Source: UBA3210 sp963653535
GTDB taxonomy: Bacteria; Bacillota_I; Bacilli_A; RFN20; CAG-449
Direction: 5' to 3'
Assembly (NCBI GenBank): GCA_963653535.1
Contig: CAVJWU010000013.1
Span: 1-33,448 of the forward strand
Length of the DNA: 33,448 bases
Notes under the pieces: generated by a model
Database searches by the model: none
Told to the model about the DNA's origin: nothing
What the model saw: the letters and a program-made list of their open reading frames with translations, nothing else
In this document: in pieces, positions 1 to 8,332 of the stretch
Numbering within the stretch: position 1 is the first letter of the stretch
Layout: each line of letters opens with the position of its first letter
Translations under genes and position numbers: made by a program

Positions 1-1210
1 CATCACCCATTAATGGTCTCATTAATTCATCTGATTCATATTGAATTGAAGATGTCTTAATTGATAAGTCAGCACAGAATCTCTTGAAGCCCATTGGTAA
101 TGATCTTGACCATAAGACTGTTAAGTTTGGTTCTGGTGCAGGACCTAAGTTTTGTAATGTGTGAAGAACACGGAATGAGTTCTTTGTAACAAGAGTTCTT
201 CCATCAACACCCATACCACCGATTGATTCAGTTACCCAAGTTGGGTCGCCTGAGAATAATTCGTTGTATGATTGAATTCTCATGAATTTAACAATTCTTA
301 ACTTCATGATGAAGTGATCCATTAATTCTTGAGCTTCTTTTTCAGTTAAGATGCCTTTCTTCATATCTCTTTCAATGTAGATATCTAAGAAAGTTGAGTT
401 TCTACCGATTGACATAGCAGCACCGTTTTGATCTTTAACTGCGCCTAAGTAACCGAAATATAATGCTTGGATAGCTTCTTTAGCAGTTGTTGCAGGTTTT
501 GAAATATCACAACCATATCTTTCTGCTTGGTGTTTTAAAGCTTTTAATGCTTTGATTTGTTCAGAGATTTCTTCTCTATCTCTTACTTTATCAGGTGTCA
601 TTTCACCATCGATTAATGATTTATCTAATTCTTTTTGTTCAACTAAGTAGTCGATACCATATAAAGCAACTCTACGATAGTCACCAACAATTCTACCTCT
701 ACCATAAGTATCTGGTAAACCTGTTAAGATGTGTGCGTGTCTAGCAGCCATCATTTCTGGAGTATAAGCATCGAAAACACCATCATTATGAGTTTTTCTA
801 TAAGAGAAAATATCTTTTACTCTGTCAGAAACTTCATAACCATACATTTCATTAGCTTGAATAGCCATTTTAATACCACCGAATGGCATTAATGCTCTCT
901 TGAATGGTTCGTCTGTTTGTAAACCAACGATTTTTTCAAGATCTTTGTTTAAATATCCAGGTTCGTGAGAATCAACTGTTGAAATGATATCAGTATCAGC
1001 TTTTAAAACGCCGCCTGCTTCTCTTTCTTTCTTTGATAAATCACAAACTATTTCCCATAGTTTAGTTGTAGCTTCTGTTGGTCCTTCTAAGAAGCTTGCA
1101 TCTCCTTCATAAGGAGTATAGTTCTTTTGGATAAAGTCACGTACGTTAACTTCATCGTCACACCATTTGCCAGGAACGAATCCTTCCCATGCTTCGTACT
1201 TTTTGTACAT
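1..1210 (-). CDS. pflB: Pyruvate formate-lyase (formate acetyltransferase), N-terminal part, cut by window edge
   Basis: Glycyl-radical enzyme that converts pyruvate and CoA to formate and acetyl-CoA in anaerobic fermentation; cytosolic. The minus-strand frame starts at ATG 1210 (MYKKYEAWEGFVPGKW) behind an AGAGAGGT ribosome site and stays open for 403 codons to the window edge. It carries typical PflB stretches such as VDSHEPGYLNKDLEKIVG, ANEMYGYEVSDRVKDIF, DTYGRGRIVGDYRRVALYG and LHTLGPAPEPN-type sequence (here LHTLQNLGPAPEPNLT). About 750 residues are normal for the family, so roughly the first half is present. The frame stops at the window edge just after YESDELMRPLMGD, before the catalytic Cys-Cys pair and the C-terminal glycyl-radical site, which cannot be checked. 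It is the last visible gene of pflA-trx-pflB, 57 nt after the thioredoxin-like gene. Confidence 0.96.
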   Translation of the reverse strand, partial: MYKKYEAWEGFVPGKWCDDEVNVRDFIQKNYTPYEGDASFLEGPTEATTKLWEIVCDLSKKEREAGGVLKADTDIISTVDSHEPGYLNKDLEKIVGLQTDEPFKRALMPFGGIKMAIQANEMYGYEVSDRVKDIFSYRKTHNDGVFDAYTPEMMAARHAHILTGLPDTYGRGRIVGDYRRVALYGIDYLVEQKELDKSLIDGEMTPDKVRDREEISEQIKALKALKHQAERYGCDISKPATTAKEAIQALYFGYLGAVKDQNGAAMSIGRNSTFLDIYIERDMKKGILTEKEAQELMDHFIMKLRIVKFMRIQSYNELFSGDPTWVTESIGGMGVDGRTLVTKNSFRVLHTLQNLGPAPEPNLTVLWSRSLPMGFKRFCADLSIKTSSIQYESDELMRPLMGD

Positions 1211-1267
1211 ACTAATTTTTACCTCTCTTTTTATTTGTAAAAGTGATTAAACACTTAATTACCAAAA

Positions 1268-1558
1268 TTACATTTGTCTAGCTTCTTCAACTTTTGCATC
1301 TAACCAAAGTTCAAGAATCTCTTCTGGTTGGAAACCTCTACAACGAGTAATTTCTTTACCATCTTTTAGTACCATTGTCGTTGGAACTCGATCAATTTCA
1401 TATTTTTCAATGATATCTTTAGATTTCTCATCGAGTTCAATATGTCTTAATGTTACATCATCGTACTTTTCAGCCAATTTATTTAAGATTGGCATTAAAG
1501 TTAAACAATTCGCGCAACTTTCACCACTGAATTCAATAATTTCAATTCCTTTACTCAT
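1268..1558 (-). CDS. Small thioredoxin-like protein between pflA and pflB
   Basis: A 96-residue single-domain thioredoxin fold protein. The redox motif is C15-A-N-C18 (SGESCANCLTLMPIL) instead of the usual CGPC, and the cis-proline loop is seen as VPTTMV. There is no signal peptide, so it is cytosolic. Its ATG overlaps the pflA stop as TAATG, which suggests translational coupling, and pflB follows 57 nt later. In family terms it is a thiol-disulfide oxidoreductase; the partner is unknown. Its position between the PFL-activating enzyme and PFL suggests, by inference only, that it keeps PFL or its activase reduced, or protects the oxygen-sensitive system. It is not a canonical TrxA: the active-site dipeptide AN would change the redox potential. 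Confidence 0.85.
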   Translation of the reverse strand: MSKGIEIIEFSGESCANCLTLMPILNKLAEKYDDVTLRHIELDEKSKDIIEKYEIDRVPTTMVLKDGKEITRCRGFQPEEILELWLDAKVEEARQM

Positions 1559-2289
1559 TACTCTTCTCCTCTTAAAATCTTTTTAGCCATTTGTACTTGT
1601 TCTTTAGTTGGAGGTTCAACTCCTTCTAAACGATATGGAATACCAAGCTCTTTGTACTTATGTACCCCTAAAGTATGATATGGCAAGACTTCAACTTTTT
1701 CAACATTTTTTAAAGAATGTATGAAATCATATGTCTTACGAAGATCTTCTTCACCAGTAGTAATGCCAGGAACTAATACATGTCTAATCCACATCTTCTT
1801 ATCATGAGCGTCTAAATAACGAGCAAATTTAAGAACATTTTTATTAGACTTCGTAGTTAACTTAATGTGTTTTTCTTCATCAATTTGTTTAATATCGAGT
1901 AAGAATAAATCAACTGTTTGAATTAAGGTATCAAACTTTTTCATTAAGTCAGGATTATCTTCATCATAAACAATTCCTGATGTATCTACGGCAGTATTAA
2001 TACCGTTTTTCTTACATAAGCTTGTAAGTTCAATTAAGAAATCGATTTGTAATAAAGGTTCTCCTCCAGAAATAGTAATGCCACCTTTTTCGCCATAATA
2101 GTTTTTATATTTCATGACCTGCGTCAATACTTCTTCAGGTGTCATTTGATTATCGGAATGAGGATTCCAAGTATCAGGGTTATGACAATATGCACATCTT
2201 AATGGACAACCTTTAACGAATAAAACAAATCTAATTCCAGGTCCATCGACTGTGCCAAATGTTTCAATTGAATGAATTTGTCCTACCAT
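1558..2289 (-). CDS. pflA: Pyruvate formate-lyase-activating enzyme (radical SAM)
   Basis: Installs the glycyl radical on PflB using S-adenosylmethionine and a [4Fe-4S] cluster. The cluster motif CxxxCxxC is C28-PLR-C32-AY-C35 (counted from the chosen start), followed by HNPDTW and the SAM-binding GGE segment (GGITISGGEPLLQ). The length of 243 residues is normal for the family. I chose ATG 2289 (MVGQIHSIETFGTVDGPGIR), which has a GAAAGGA site upstream, rather than the possible start at 2325, which lies in the promoter-proximal leader and adds 12 unconserved residues. It is the first gene of the operon with the thioredoxin-like gene and pflB; the order activase first, lyase last is unusual but functional. 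A strong promoter lies 40-68 nt upstream. Confidence 0.95.
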   Translation of the reverse strand: MVGQIHSIETFGTVDGPGIRFVLFVKGCPLRCAYCHNPDTWNPHSDNQMTPEEVLTQVMKYKNYYGEKGGITISGGEPLLQIDFLIELTSLCKKNGINTAVDTSGIVYDEDNPDLMKKFDTLIQTVDLFLLDIKQIDEEKHIKLTTKSNKNVLKFARYLDAHDKKMWIRHVLVPGITTGEEDLRKTYDFIHSLKNVEKVEVLPYHTLGVHKYKELGIPYRLEGVEPPTKEQVQMAKKILRGEE

Positions 2290-2328
2290 AGTTTTCCTTT
2301 CTCTTGTGCGTAAATAATACCACAAAGC

Positions 2329-2357
2329 ATTATACTTGATAAAAAGATATTTATCAA
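2329..2357 (-). promoter_or_regulatory. Sigma-A-type promoter of the pflA-trx-pflB operon
   Basis: On the minus strand the -35 box TTGATA (2352-2357) is separated by exactly 17 nt from the -10 box TATAAT (2329-2334). Transcription should start near 2322, giving a leader of about 33 nt before the pflA ATG. The -35 box and spacer are themselves an inverted repeat, TTGATAAA-N6-TTTATCAA (2336-2357), so a dimeric repressor could bind over the promoter. Box identity and spacing are seen directly; regulator binding is inference. Confidence 0.8.
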
Positions 2358-2362
2358 CACTT

Positions 2363-2383
2363 AATTAGATATTATATCTAATT
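2363..2383. promoter_or_regulatory. Perfect 21-bp palindrome upstream of the pfl promoter (candidate operator)
   Basis: Arms AATTAGATAT and ATATCTAATT match perfectly around a single central T. The centre lies about 51 bp upstream of the predicted pflA start site, just outside the -35 box, a place used by activators. No known regulator motif (Rex, FNR, CcpA) fits it. The sequence is AT-only except for two G/C pairs, so some chance palindromy is expected, but a perfect 10-bp arm at this position is notable. Confidence 0.5.
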
Positions 2384-2460
2384 GAGCAACTATATATTAA
2401 CATATGAAATAACTTATTGCAACAATTTTTAAGAATAATTCCTATTCCTATTTTATAATT

Positions 2461-2484
2461 AAAGAAAGATGGCATGAGCCATCT
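2461..2484 (-). terminator. Intrinsic terminator after the lipoprotein gene
   Basis: Perfect 7-bp stem AGATGGC (2467-2473) / GCCATCT (2478-2484) with a 4-nt loop, followed on the minus strand by TTCTTT. It lies 8 nt after the lipoprotein stop codon and separates that gene from the pfl operon. Confidence 0.85.
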
Positions 2485-2492
2485 AACTTATA

Positions 2493-4538
2493 TTAAGCAT
2501 TAGTTGTTTGTTCTGTTTTGTAATTACCGACTGTTTCGTAAGAAATTGTTTCAGTAAAATGAACTTTACCAAATTCTAAAGGTGCTGTATATCTTGTGCC
2601 TTTGAAGCCTTCTAAAGCATAATAAGTTCTAGTTACTTCAAATGAAGTTACTTTACCTTCACTATCTAAGACTGCAGTTAAATTAATCTTAACTTGGCAT
2701 AAAATATCACAGATTAATGAATCATAATAGTCAGTTTCAGTATCTTCAAGAGATTCTGCACAGACTGCATAATTTGTATAATAACTTGATTCCATTGTAA
2801 CTGTAGTTGTTGCATTTTCATTAGTAGTAAATGTAACATCTGAGTTTGGCATATTAACATAATATGTTTTTAAATAATTATATAATAAACCATTACAGCC
2901 AACTACTGTTGCTAAATAGCTATCAGCTGTATAACCATTTTGTGTTAAAGCAGTAGAAGTGTATAACGTTTGATCTTTTAAGTTTAATGATGCTTTATCA
3001 GTAGAAGTCATATTTGCGATGATATTACCACTACTATCTTTATTAAGAACAGTTGTATAGTTAAATTCTTCACTTGCTACTGTACCATTTGAAATAGAAT
3101 AAGAAGTTTTTCCGGTTGTAGAATCTGTCACACCTGCGAAGTTATAATGATTTCTCTTTTCATTCGCGGAAGTTACTACATAACCATCTGCATAATGAGT
3201 TGAAGTACTTGTTAAAATTTTTGTGCCTTTATAATCAGTCATAGGATGACCATATAATTCTTCAAAAGCAACATCTTCACCATGATATAATACATCAATT
3301 AAATAATGGTCTGTTGTTGTTACTGATTCACCTTTTGTTGCGCTTGCATCAATTGTTGAAGCAGTTGTTTCAAGAGCAGAAACCTTACTAAGTTTATTAC
3401 TTACTTCTTCACTAACTGTTACCTTTGTTTTTTCACCATCTTTATCTGATTCACCATAACCAACTGTTTCATAAAGAACTTCAGTTTGTTGTAAATAATA
3501 GCCTTGTTTTGAAACATCTTCGCCGCAATGTTGATAGTTTAATCTTGTACCAATATATGGATCTTGCATGACGTGATAAGCATTATCTACAGTCATATAG
3601 CTAATTTCATAGCCATTTTCAGTAATATCAAAACTTGCTTCAATTTCTGTTTCAATATCAATTTTTGCGTCGATAAATTCTGATGAATAATAAGTTCCAA
3701 TGTTAGGATATAAATTATATAAAGATGTTTCATCAACAGTCTTTAATGTAACCTCAACAATGTCACCAACTTCGCCTTTTCCATCAATATCAACAGAAAG
3801 TTCATAAGTAGAAGCTGTTTTATAATAATCTTCAACAAAGCTTAAGAATTGTGTATTTAAACTAGGAACAGTAATATCACCTTGACTTAAAACATAATCA
3901 GCTTGAGATTTAAAATCTCTATAGCCTTGGCCTACCAAAGAATCCTTACGATATTTTGTTGAATCAGAAACTGAATTCTTGCTATTATAATTATCTTTCA
4001 TTGTAAGATACATTTTATCGTCTTCATAGAATTCAGTCATTTCATAGTCAGAAATTTTCTTTTCTTCCGGGAAATCTTTATTGTGAAGTGAATAATAATA
4101 TACACTTTCTTGATATGATTTTGAACTATATTTCATAACATCGTTTTTATAAACGTTATAAGAAAGTTCTGTCGAAGTGACATCATCTAATGTATAGCAA
4201 TAATAAAGACCGCTATCACCTTCTTCGTTATAATAAACTCCCCCGTAAATACCTAAAGTAAAGGTATCATAAACTGTTTGATATGCTTTTAAAGAAGTTA
4301 AATTCTTATCTGCAGCAGTATTAACTTTTTCCTTTAAAACAGCAATATCTTCTTTTGTAGTATCTGTCGATGAGCTTGATGAGCTAGATGAAGAAGAACT
4401 AGAACTTGATTCAGAACTTGATGGAGTTTCTGAAGAGCTTTCACTTGAAGAACTAGAAGTTGTTCCGCTACAACCAACAAATAAAATTGATAATAATGCC
4501 ATCGAAGATAAAAATAATTTTTTCTTATTTGATTTCAT
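2493..4538 (-). CDS. Ser-rich exported lipoprotein of unknown function
   Basis: The 681-residue protein begins MKSNKKKLFLSS, has a hydrophobic segment and an LFVGC lipobox with the lipidated Cys at residue 23, so it should be anchored on the outer face of the membrane. A low-complexity Ser/Thr/Glu linker follows (about residues 24-60), then about 620 residues rich in Tyr, Thr, Ser and Asp with no domain I recognise; alternating short hydrophobic and polar stretches suggest a beta-rich extracellular fold. ATG 4538 is preferred over ATG 4544 because the AAGGAG site is then about 8 nt away instead of about 2. The gene is monocistronic: a terminator precedes it and another follows it. A cre site 73 nt upstream suggests carbon-catabolite control, compatible with a role in nutrient acquisition, but the substrate is unknown. 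Confidence 0.85.
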   Translation of the reverse strand: MKSNKKKLFLSSMALLSILFVGCSGTTSSSSSESSSETPSSSESSSSSSSSSSSSSSTDTTKEDIAVLKEKVNTAADKNLTSLKAYQTVYDTFTLGIYGGVYYNEEGDSGLYYCYTLDDVTSTELSYNVYKNDVMKYSSKSYQESVYYYSLHNKDFPEEKKISDYEMTEFYEDDKMYLTMKDNYNSKNSVSDSTKYRKDSLVGQGYRDFKSQADYVLSQGDITVPSLNTQFLSFVEDYYKTASTYELSVDIDGKGEVGDIVEVTLKTVDETSLYNLYPNIGTYYSSEFIDAKIDIETEIEASFDITENGYEISYMTVDNAYHVMQDPYIGTRLNYQHCGEDVSKQGYYLQQTEVLYETVGYGESDKDGEKTKVTVSEEVSNKLSKVSALETTASTIDASATKGESVTTTDHYLIDVLYHGEDVAFEELYGHPMTDYKGTKILTSTSTHYADGYVVTSANEKRNHYNFAGVTDSTTGKTSYSISNGTVASEEFNYTTVLNKDSSGNIIANMTSTDKASLNLKDQTLYTSTALTQNGYTADSYLATVVGCNGLLYNYLKTYYVNMPNSDVTFTTNENATTTVTMESSYYTNYAVCAESLEDTETDYYDSLICDILCQVKINLTAVLDSEGKVTSFEVTRTYYALEGFKGTRYTAPLEFGKVHFTETISYETVGNYKTEQTTNA

Positions 4539-4596
4539 AAACATAATCTCCTTTTATCAATTAGATATATGATAAGTTGTAAGAAATGAAATGAAA

Positions 4597-4640
4597 AGAA
4601 AAAAGCATCTTGAAAGCGTTTACAATTTTCATAGATGCTT
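4597..4640 (-). terminator. Terminator of the dxs-ispH-uppS operon
   Basis: Stem AAGCATCT (4603-4610) / AGATGCTT (4633-4640), extended inward by TGAAA/TTTCA with one bulged base, with an 11-nt apical loop. It is followed on the minus strand by TTTTCTTTT. It lies 42 nt after uppS and insulates it from the lipoprotein gene. Confidence 0.8.
4611..4624. promoter_or_regulatory. Catabolite-responsive element (cre) for CcpA
   Basis: TGAAAGCGTTTACA matches the Gram-positive cre consensus TGWAAGCGNTTWCA at every position. It sits 73 nt upstream of the lipoprotein start, inside the loop half of the uppS terminator hairpin. A cre this far upstream could act in repression or, as at acetate-kinase promoters, in activation; I could not assign a convincing lipoprotein promoter to decide. 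CcpA itself is not encoded in the window. Confidence 0.75.
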
Positions 4641-4681
4641 ACTTTTATTATTAAAAAAATTATAAATAATCTTAATTAATT

Positions 4682-5419
4682 TTATTTATTTTCTAAACCA
4701 CCGAAACGTCTATTTCTTGAACAATATTCTTTTAAACATTCAATAAGGTTATCTTTTTTAAAATCTGGCCAATATGTTGGAGTAAAAATAAATTCAGCAT
4801 ATGCAAGTTGATATAAAAGATAATTAGATAATCTTTGTTCACCGGAAGTTCTAATCATTAAATCAACTTCTGGTAAATCATGTGAATATAAATAATTTGA
4901 GAATATTTTTTCATCAATATCTTCAATATTTAATTTTCCTTCTTTTACATCGCGAGCGATGTTTTTACTCGCTAAAACAATTTCTTGACGTGAACCATAA
5001 TTTAAGCAGATATTAAAGACAAAAGAAGTATGATCTTTAGTTTCTTCCATCGCTTCATTTAAAGTATCGATTGAATGTTTAGGAAGACGAGAAATATCCC
5101 CCATAACTCTTATTTGAATATCACGTTCATGGAATTCTTTAATATTTTCTTTAAAGAAAAGATCAAGATAATCAAATAAATGATCAATTTCATCTTGTGG
5201 TCTATTCCAGTTTTCGGTAGAAAAAGCATATAAAGTCATCGCTTTAACGCCTAAATCTTGTGTTGCACGAGCGATTTCAATGATTCTTTTACATCCTTCT
5301 TTATGACCTAAATGGCGAGGTAATAATCTCTTTTTTGCCCAACGTCCATTTCCGTCCATTATAAAAGCAATATGTTTACATTCTTTTGTTAATACGAATT
5401 CTTTTTCTTTTTTTGCCAT
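4682..5419 (-). CDS. uppS: Undecaprenyl diphosphate synthase (isoprenyl transferase)
   Basis: Cytosolic/peripheral cis-prenyltransferase that condenses isopentenyl diphosphate onto farnesyl diphosphate to build the C55 carrier for peptidoglycan and other wall polymers. Signature FIMDGNGRWAKKR is at residues 19-31 with the catalytic Asp22, and the C-terminal substrate region RTSGEQRLSNYLLYQLAYAE is present. The length of 245 residues is normal. It is the last gene of dxs-ispH-uppS, starting 2 nt after the ispH stop, and is followed by a terminator. Linking early MEP-pathway genes to uppS places precursor supply and carrier synthesis under one transcript. The usual downstream cdsA is absent here. 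Confidence 0.96.
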   Translation of the reverse strand: MAKKEKEFVLTKECKHIAFIMDGNGRWAKKRLLPRHLGHKEGCKRIIEIARATQDLGVKAMTLYAFSTENWNRPQDEIDHLFDYLDLFFKENIKEFHERDIQIRVMGDISRLPKHSIDTLNEAMEETKDHTSFVFNICLNYGSRQEIVLASKNIARDVKEGKLNIEDIDEKIFSNYLYSHDLPEVDLMIRTSGEQRLSNYLLYQLAYAEFIFTPTYWPDFKKDNLIECLKEYCSRNRRFGGLENK

Positions 5420-5421
5420 AT

Positions 5422-6294
5422 CTAGTTAACTCCTTTTAAATATGTTTCCATTTCTTCTACAATCGATATAGGAGTAGAAGTTCCGCTTGCTAAAGCAACT
5501 TTCTTAATTCCTTTTAAATCGTATTTTTTTAAATCATCTAGGTTTTCTACTTTAAGAACAGGTAAAGAATCTTGATATTTGTTTCTTGCGATTTCATATA
5601 ATTTACTAGTATTAGAAGATTTATTTGATCCAATAATAATAAAAGCATCAATATCTTCTTTTAAAGAAACAATCTTTTCTTGTCTTAAACGTGTTGCATC
5701 ACATATTTCATCAATAATTTTTGCTTGGGGAAAATGTTTCTTAATATCTAAATGAATATCTTCAATTTCTAAAAAAGATAAGGTAGTTTGATTAACTACT
5801 AAAGGAGAAGGAACATCGATTAATGAATAATCTAATTTCTCTTTTATATCATAAAGAATAACATTACTAGAAATAGATAAACTAGCTTCTGTTTCAGGAT
5901 GATTTTTTTTACCGATAAAGATGACTTTATTATCTTTAACTTCTTTCTTAATAAGTTCATTATTTTTATTTACCTTAGGGCAAGTTGCATCAAAATATTT
6001 AACACCTGACGAAAGTAATATTTGATCAAATTTTTTATCGTGACCATGGGCTGAAAAAATAACTATATCATCTTTTGAAAAAGACTTTAATAAGGCTTCT
6101 TTATCTTGATTTGTCGTATCAAGAGTCTTAATACCATGCTTTAAAAGCATGTTAGTTACATCATTATTATGGACAATTTGTCCAAATAAATAGACATTAT
6201 TGTCTTTATATTCATCCTTAATCTTTAAAGCTAAATTAATCGCGTTAATAACGCCATAACAATAGCCAATTGGTTTAATCTTAATTATTTCCAT
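5422..6294 (-). CDS. ispH: 4-hydroxy-3-methylbut-2-enyl diphosphate reductase (MEP pathway)
   Basis: Last enzyme of the MEP pathway; reduces HMBPP to IPP and DMAPP with an iron-sulfur cluster. The three cluster cysteines are seen as C12 (IGYCYGV), C105 (DATCPKV) and C198 (EICDATRLRQE). The substrate-binding His residues H42, H83 (SAHGH) and H132 and the catalytic E134 (NHPETEA) are in place, as is VNQTTLS. At 290 residues it is full length and is the short form without a fused S1 domain. Its start overlaps the dxs end by 14 nt, so translation is probably coupled. A ferredoxin or flavodoxin partner is not encoded nearby. Confidence 0.96.
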   Translation of the reverse strand: MEIIKIKPIGYCYGVINAINLALKIKDEYKDNNVYLFGQIVHNNDVTNMLLKHGIKTLDTTNQDKEALLKSFSKDDIVIFSAHGHDKKFDQILLSSGVKYFDATCPKVNKNNELIKKEVKDNKVIFIGKKNHPETEASLSISSNVILYDIKEKLDYSLIDVPSPLVVNQTTLSFLEIEDIHLDIKKHFPQAKIIDEICDATRLRQEKIVSLKEDIDAFIIIGSNKSSNTSKLYEIARNKYQDSLPVLKVENLDDLKKYDLKGIKKVALASGTSTPISIVEEMETYLKGVN

Positions 6295-8149
6295 TAGTTA
6301 ATTCCTTTACTTTATTAATGACAGAGTTAACATCGACATTATATCTTCTTTCTTGTTCAAGAACTGTGCCTTTTTTAATAAAGACATTATCTAAACCAAT
6401 AGATACGATATTACCTTTATAACCTAATTCTAATAATCTTAATTTAACCACATCGATAAAACCATTTTTAATTGAATAAGGATCATAAAGAATAATATTT
6501 TTATAATTTAATATCTCTTTTAAGACTTTTTCATTAATTGGGCGAATAAAGATTGCATTAATAATGGTAATATCATCTAATTTTTCTTCTAATTCTTCGA
6601 TATGAGGTCCATAACTAATTAAAGCGATATTCTTCTTTTTACTCACTTTTAAATAATCCCATTCGCCATATACTAATTCTTTTTCATCTTTAATATCTTG
6701 TTTTAAACAGCTTCCTTTAGGGAAACGAATTGCAAGAGGATGATTAAAAGATAAACTAAAACGCATAATACGTTTTACTTCTTCATAGTTTTTACCCATG
6801 ACTATAGTCATGTTAGGCATTGAATTTAAGAAAGAAACATCATAAATACCTTGATGAGTTTCTCCATCATCACCAACTAATCCAGCATGATCAAAAATAA
6901 GTCTAACACCAACATCCATTCTTGAAACATCATGATGAATTTCATCATAACTTCTTTGTAAGAAAGTTGAATAAGCGATGACATAAGGTTTAGTTTTAGA
7001 AGTAGCTAGACCACTTGCGAAAGTAACCGCATGTTCTTCAGCGATACCGACATCAAAATAACGTGATGGATATTTTTCTTTAATTGAAAGAAGATTGCTA
7101 CCAAGACCTGTTGCAGGAGTAATAGTGATTACCTTATTATCTTCATCCATAAGAGAAAGTAATTCATCTGCATATGCTTTAGCAAAACTTACCTTATTAT
7201 CATCACATTTAGAGATAGCTTCACCTGTCTTAATATCAAATGGACCTACTCCGTGCCAAGTACCTTTATCATCAGTTTCTGAATATTTATAGCCAAAACC
7301 TTTTTTAGTTGAAACATGTAATAAAACTGGTTCATCAATTTTATCAATCTTCTTTATTGCCTTGTATATTGCGTTAATATCGTGTCCATCAACAATACCA
7401 TAATAATATAAGCCAAAATCTTCAAAGACATTAGTTGAAAGTAAATGACGAGCTACTTTACCTTTAATTTTTGATGTTGAAGAATAAATTTTCTTTAAAA
7501 AATTATTTTTAGTCATAAACTTCTTATATTTATTTTTAGAGGTAATATATTTATTCGAAGTTCTAATCTTTTGTAACGTTCGATTAAAAGAACCGACTGG
7601 TTCAGTAATTGACATTTCATTATCATTAAGAATAATAACCATCTTGTGATGGAAAGAATCTAAATTATTAATAGCTTCTAAAGCTAATCCATTCGCGATA
7701 GACGCATCGCCAATAACTGCGATTACCTTATAATCTTCTTTATTAATATCTCTACTTAAAGCAAAGCCCATCGCCGCGGATATTGAAGTTGAAGAATGAC
7801 CTGCTTCATAAGGATCATAAATAGATTCATCTCTTTTTTGGAAGCCGTCAATACCATTTTCTTTTCTTAAAGAATCTAAATTTCTCCCTGAAAGAATTTT
7901 TTGAGTATAACATTGGTGTCCGACATCAAAAATAAGTTTATCTTTAGGAAAATCATAATACTTAAAAAGAGCGATAGTTAATTCAACTACGCCGAGATTA
8001 CTAGATAAATGTCCTCCGTTATGAGCGCACGCTTCAATAATTTTTGTTCTAACTTTGCTTGCTAAATCTTTTAATTCCTCATTAGACATATCTTTTATCG
8101 AGGAAGGATCAAAGTTTTCATCTAAAATAATTTCCTTTTTTTCTTTCAT
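6281..8149 (-). CDS. dxs: 1-deoxy-D-xylulose-5-phosphate synthase
   Basis: Thiamine-diphosphate enzyme that joins pyruvate and glyceraldehyde-3-phosphate, the entry step of the MEP isoprenoid pathway. Visible motifs are HLSSNLGVVELT with H47, GHQCYTQKILSGR with H78, the ThDP motif GDASIANG (147-154) to NDNEMS (175-180), and the pyrimidine-domain Glu in GIAEEHAVTFASGLA. The length of 622 residues is normal. The first gene of its operon, it has a promoter with a 17-nt spacer about 40 nt upstream and an AGTAGG ribosome site. It is divergent from the TetR-type gene. The region around residues 210-240 is Lys-rich and poorly conserved, a variable loop in the family. Confidence 0.96.
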   Translation of the reverse strand: MKEKKEIILDENFDPSSIKDMSNEELKDLASKVRTKIIEACAHNGGHLSSNLGVVELTIALFKYYDFPKDKLIFDVGHQCYTQKILSGRNLDSLRKENGIDGFQKRDESIYDPYEAGHSSTSISAAMGFALSRDINKEDYKVIAVIGDASIANGLALEAINNLDSFHHKMVIILNDNEMSITEPVGSFNRTLQKIRTSNKYITSKNKYKKFMTKNNFLKKIYSSTSKIKGKVARHLLSTNVFEDFGLYYYGIVDGHDINAIYKAIKKIDKIDEPVLLHVSTKKGFGYKYSETDDKGTWHGVGPFDIKTGEAISKCDDNKVSFAKAYADELLSLMDEDNKVITITPATGLGSNLLSIKEKYPSRYFDVGIAEEHAVTFASGLATSKTKPYVIAYSTFLQRSYDEIHHDVSRMDVGVRLIFDHAGLVGDDGETHQGIYDVSFLNSMPNMTIVMGKNYEEVKRIMRFSLSFNHPLAIRFPKGSCLKQDIKDEKELVYGEWDYLKVSKKKNIALISYGPHIEELEEKLDDITIINAIFIRPINEKVLKEILNYKNIILYDPYSIKNGFIDVVKLRLLELGYKGNIVSIGLDNVFIKKGTVLEQERRYNVDVNSVINKVKELTNGNN

Positions 8150-8179
8150 AAATGCCTACTTTCTAAAAAGTCAATTATT

Positions 8180-8208
8180 ATTATATTATCAAAATACGAT
8201 AAATGCAA
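8180..8208 (-). promoter_or_regulatory. Promoter of dxs-ispH-uppS
   Basis: Minus-strand -35 TTGCAT (8203-8208), 17-nt spacer, -10 TATAAT (8180-8185). The spacer contains the short inverted repeat TATC-N7-GATA. Transcription should begin about 24 nt upstream of the dxs ATG. Confidence 0.7.
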
Positions 8209-8277
8209 ATTAAGAATATTAATCCGATAATTCGTTAAATTTATATTTATTTTACATTTTTAAACGATTATAAATAA

Positions 8278-8313
8278 TTTACATGTGTAAAAAATATTTT
8301 GATATGGTATAAT
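8278..8313 (+). promoter_or_regulatory. Promoter with possible operator for the TetR-type regulator gene
   Basis: An extended -10 box TGGTATAAT (8305-8313) lies 20 nt upstream of the gene start; no good -35 box is present. At the -35 position is an inverted repeat TTTACA-TG-TGTAAA (8278-8291), a plausible binding site for autoregulation by the TetR-family product. The -10 is seen directly; the operator role is inference. Confidence 0.55.
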
Positions 8314-8332
8314 TAATTCGTGAGGTAAACTT

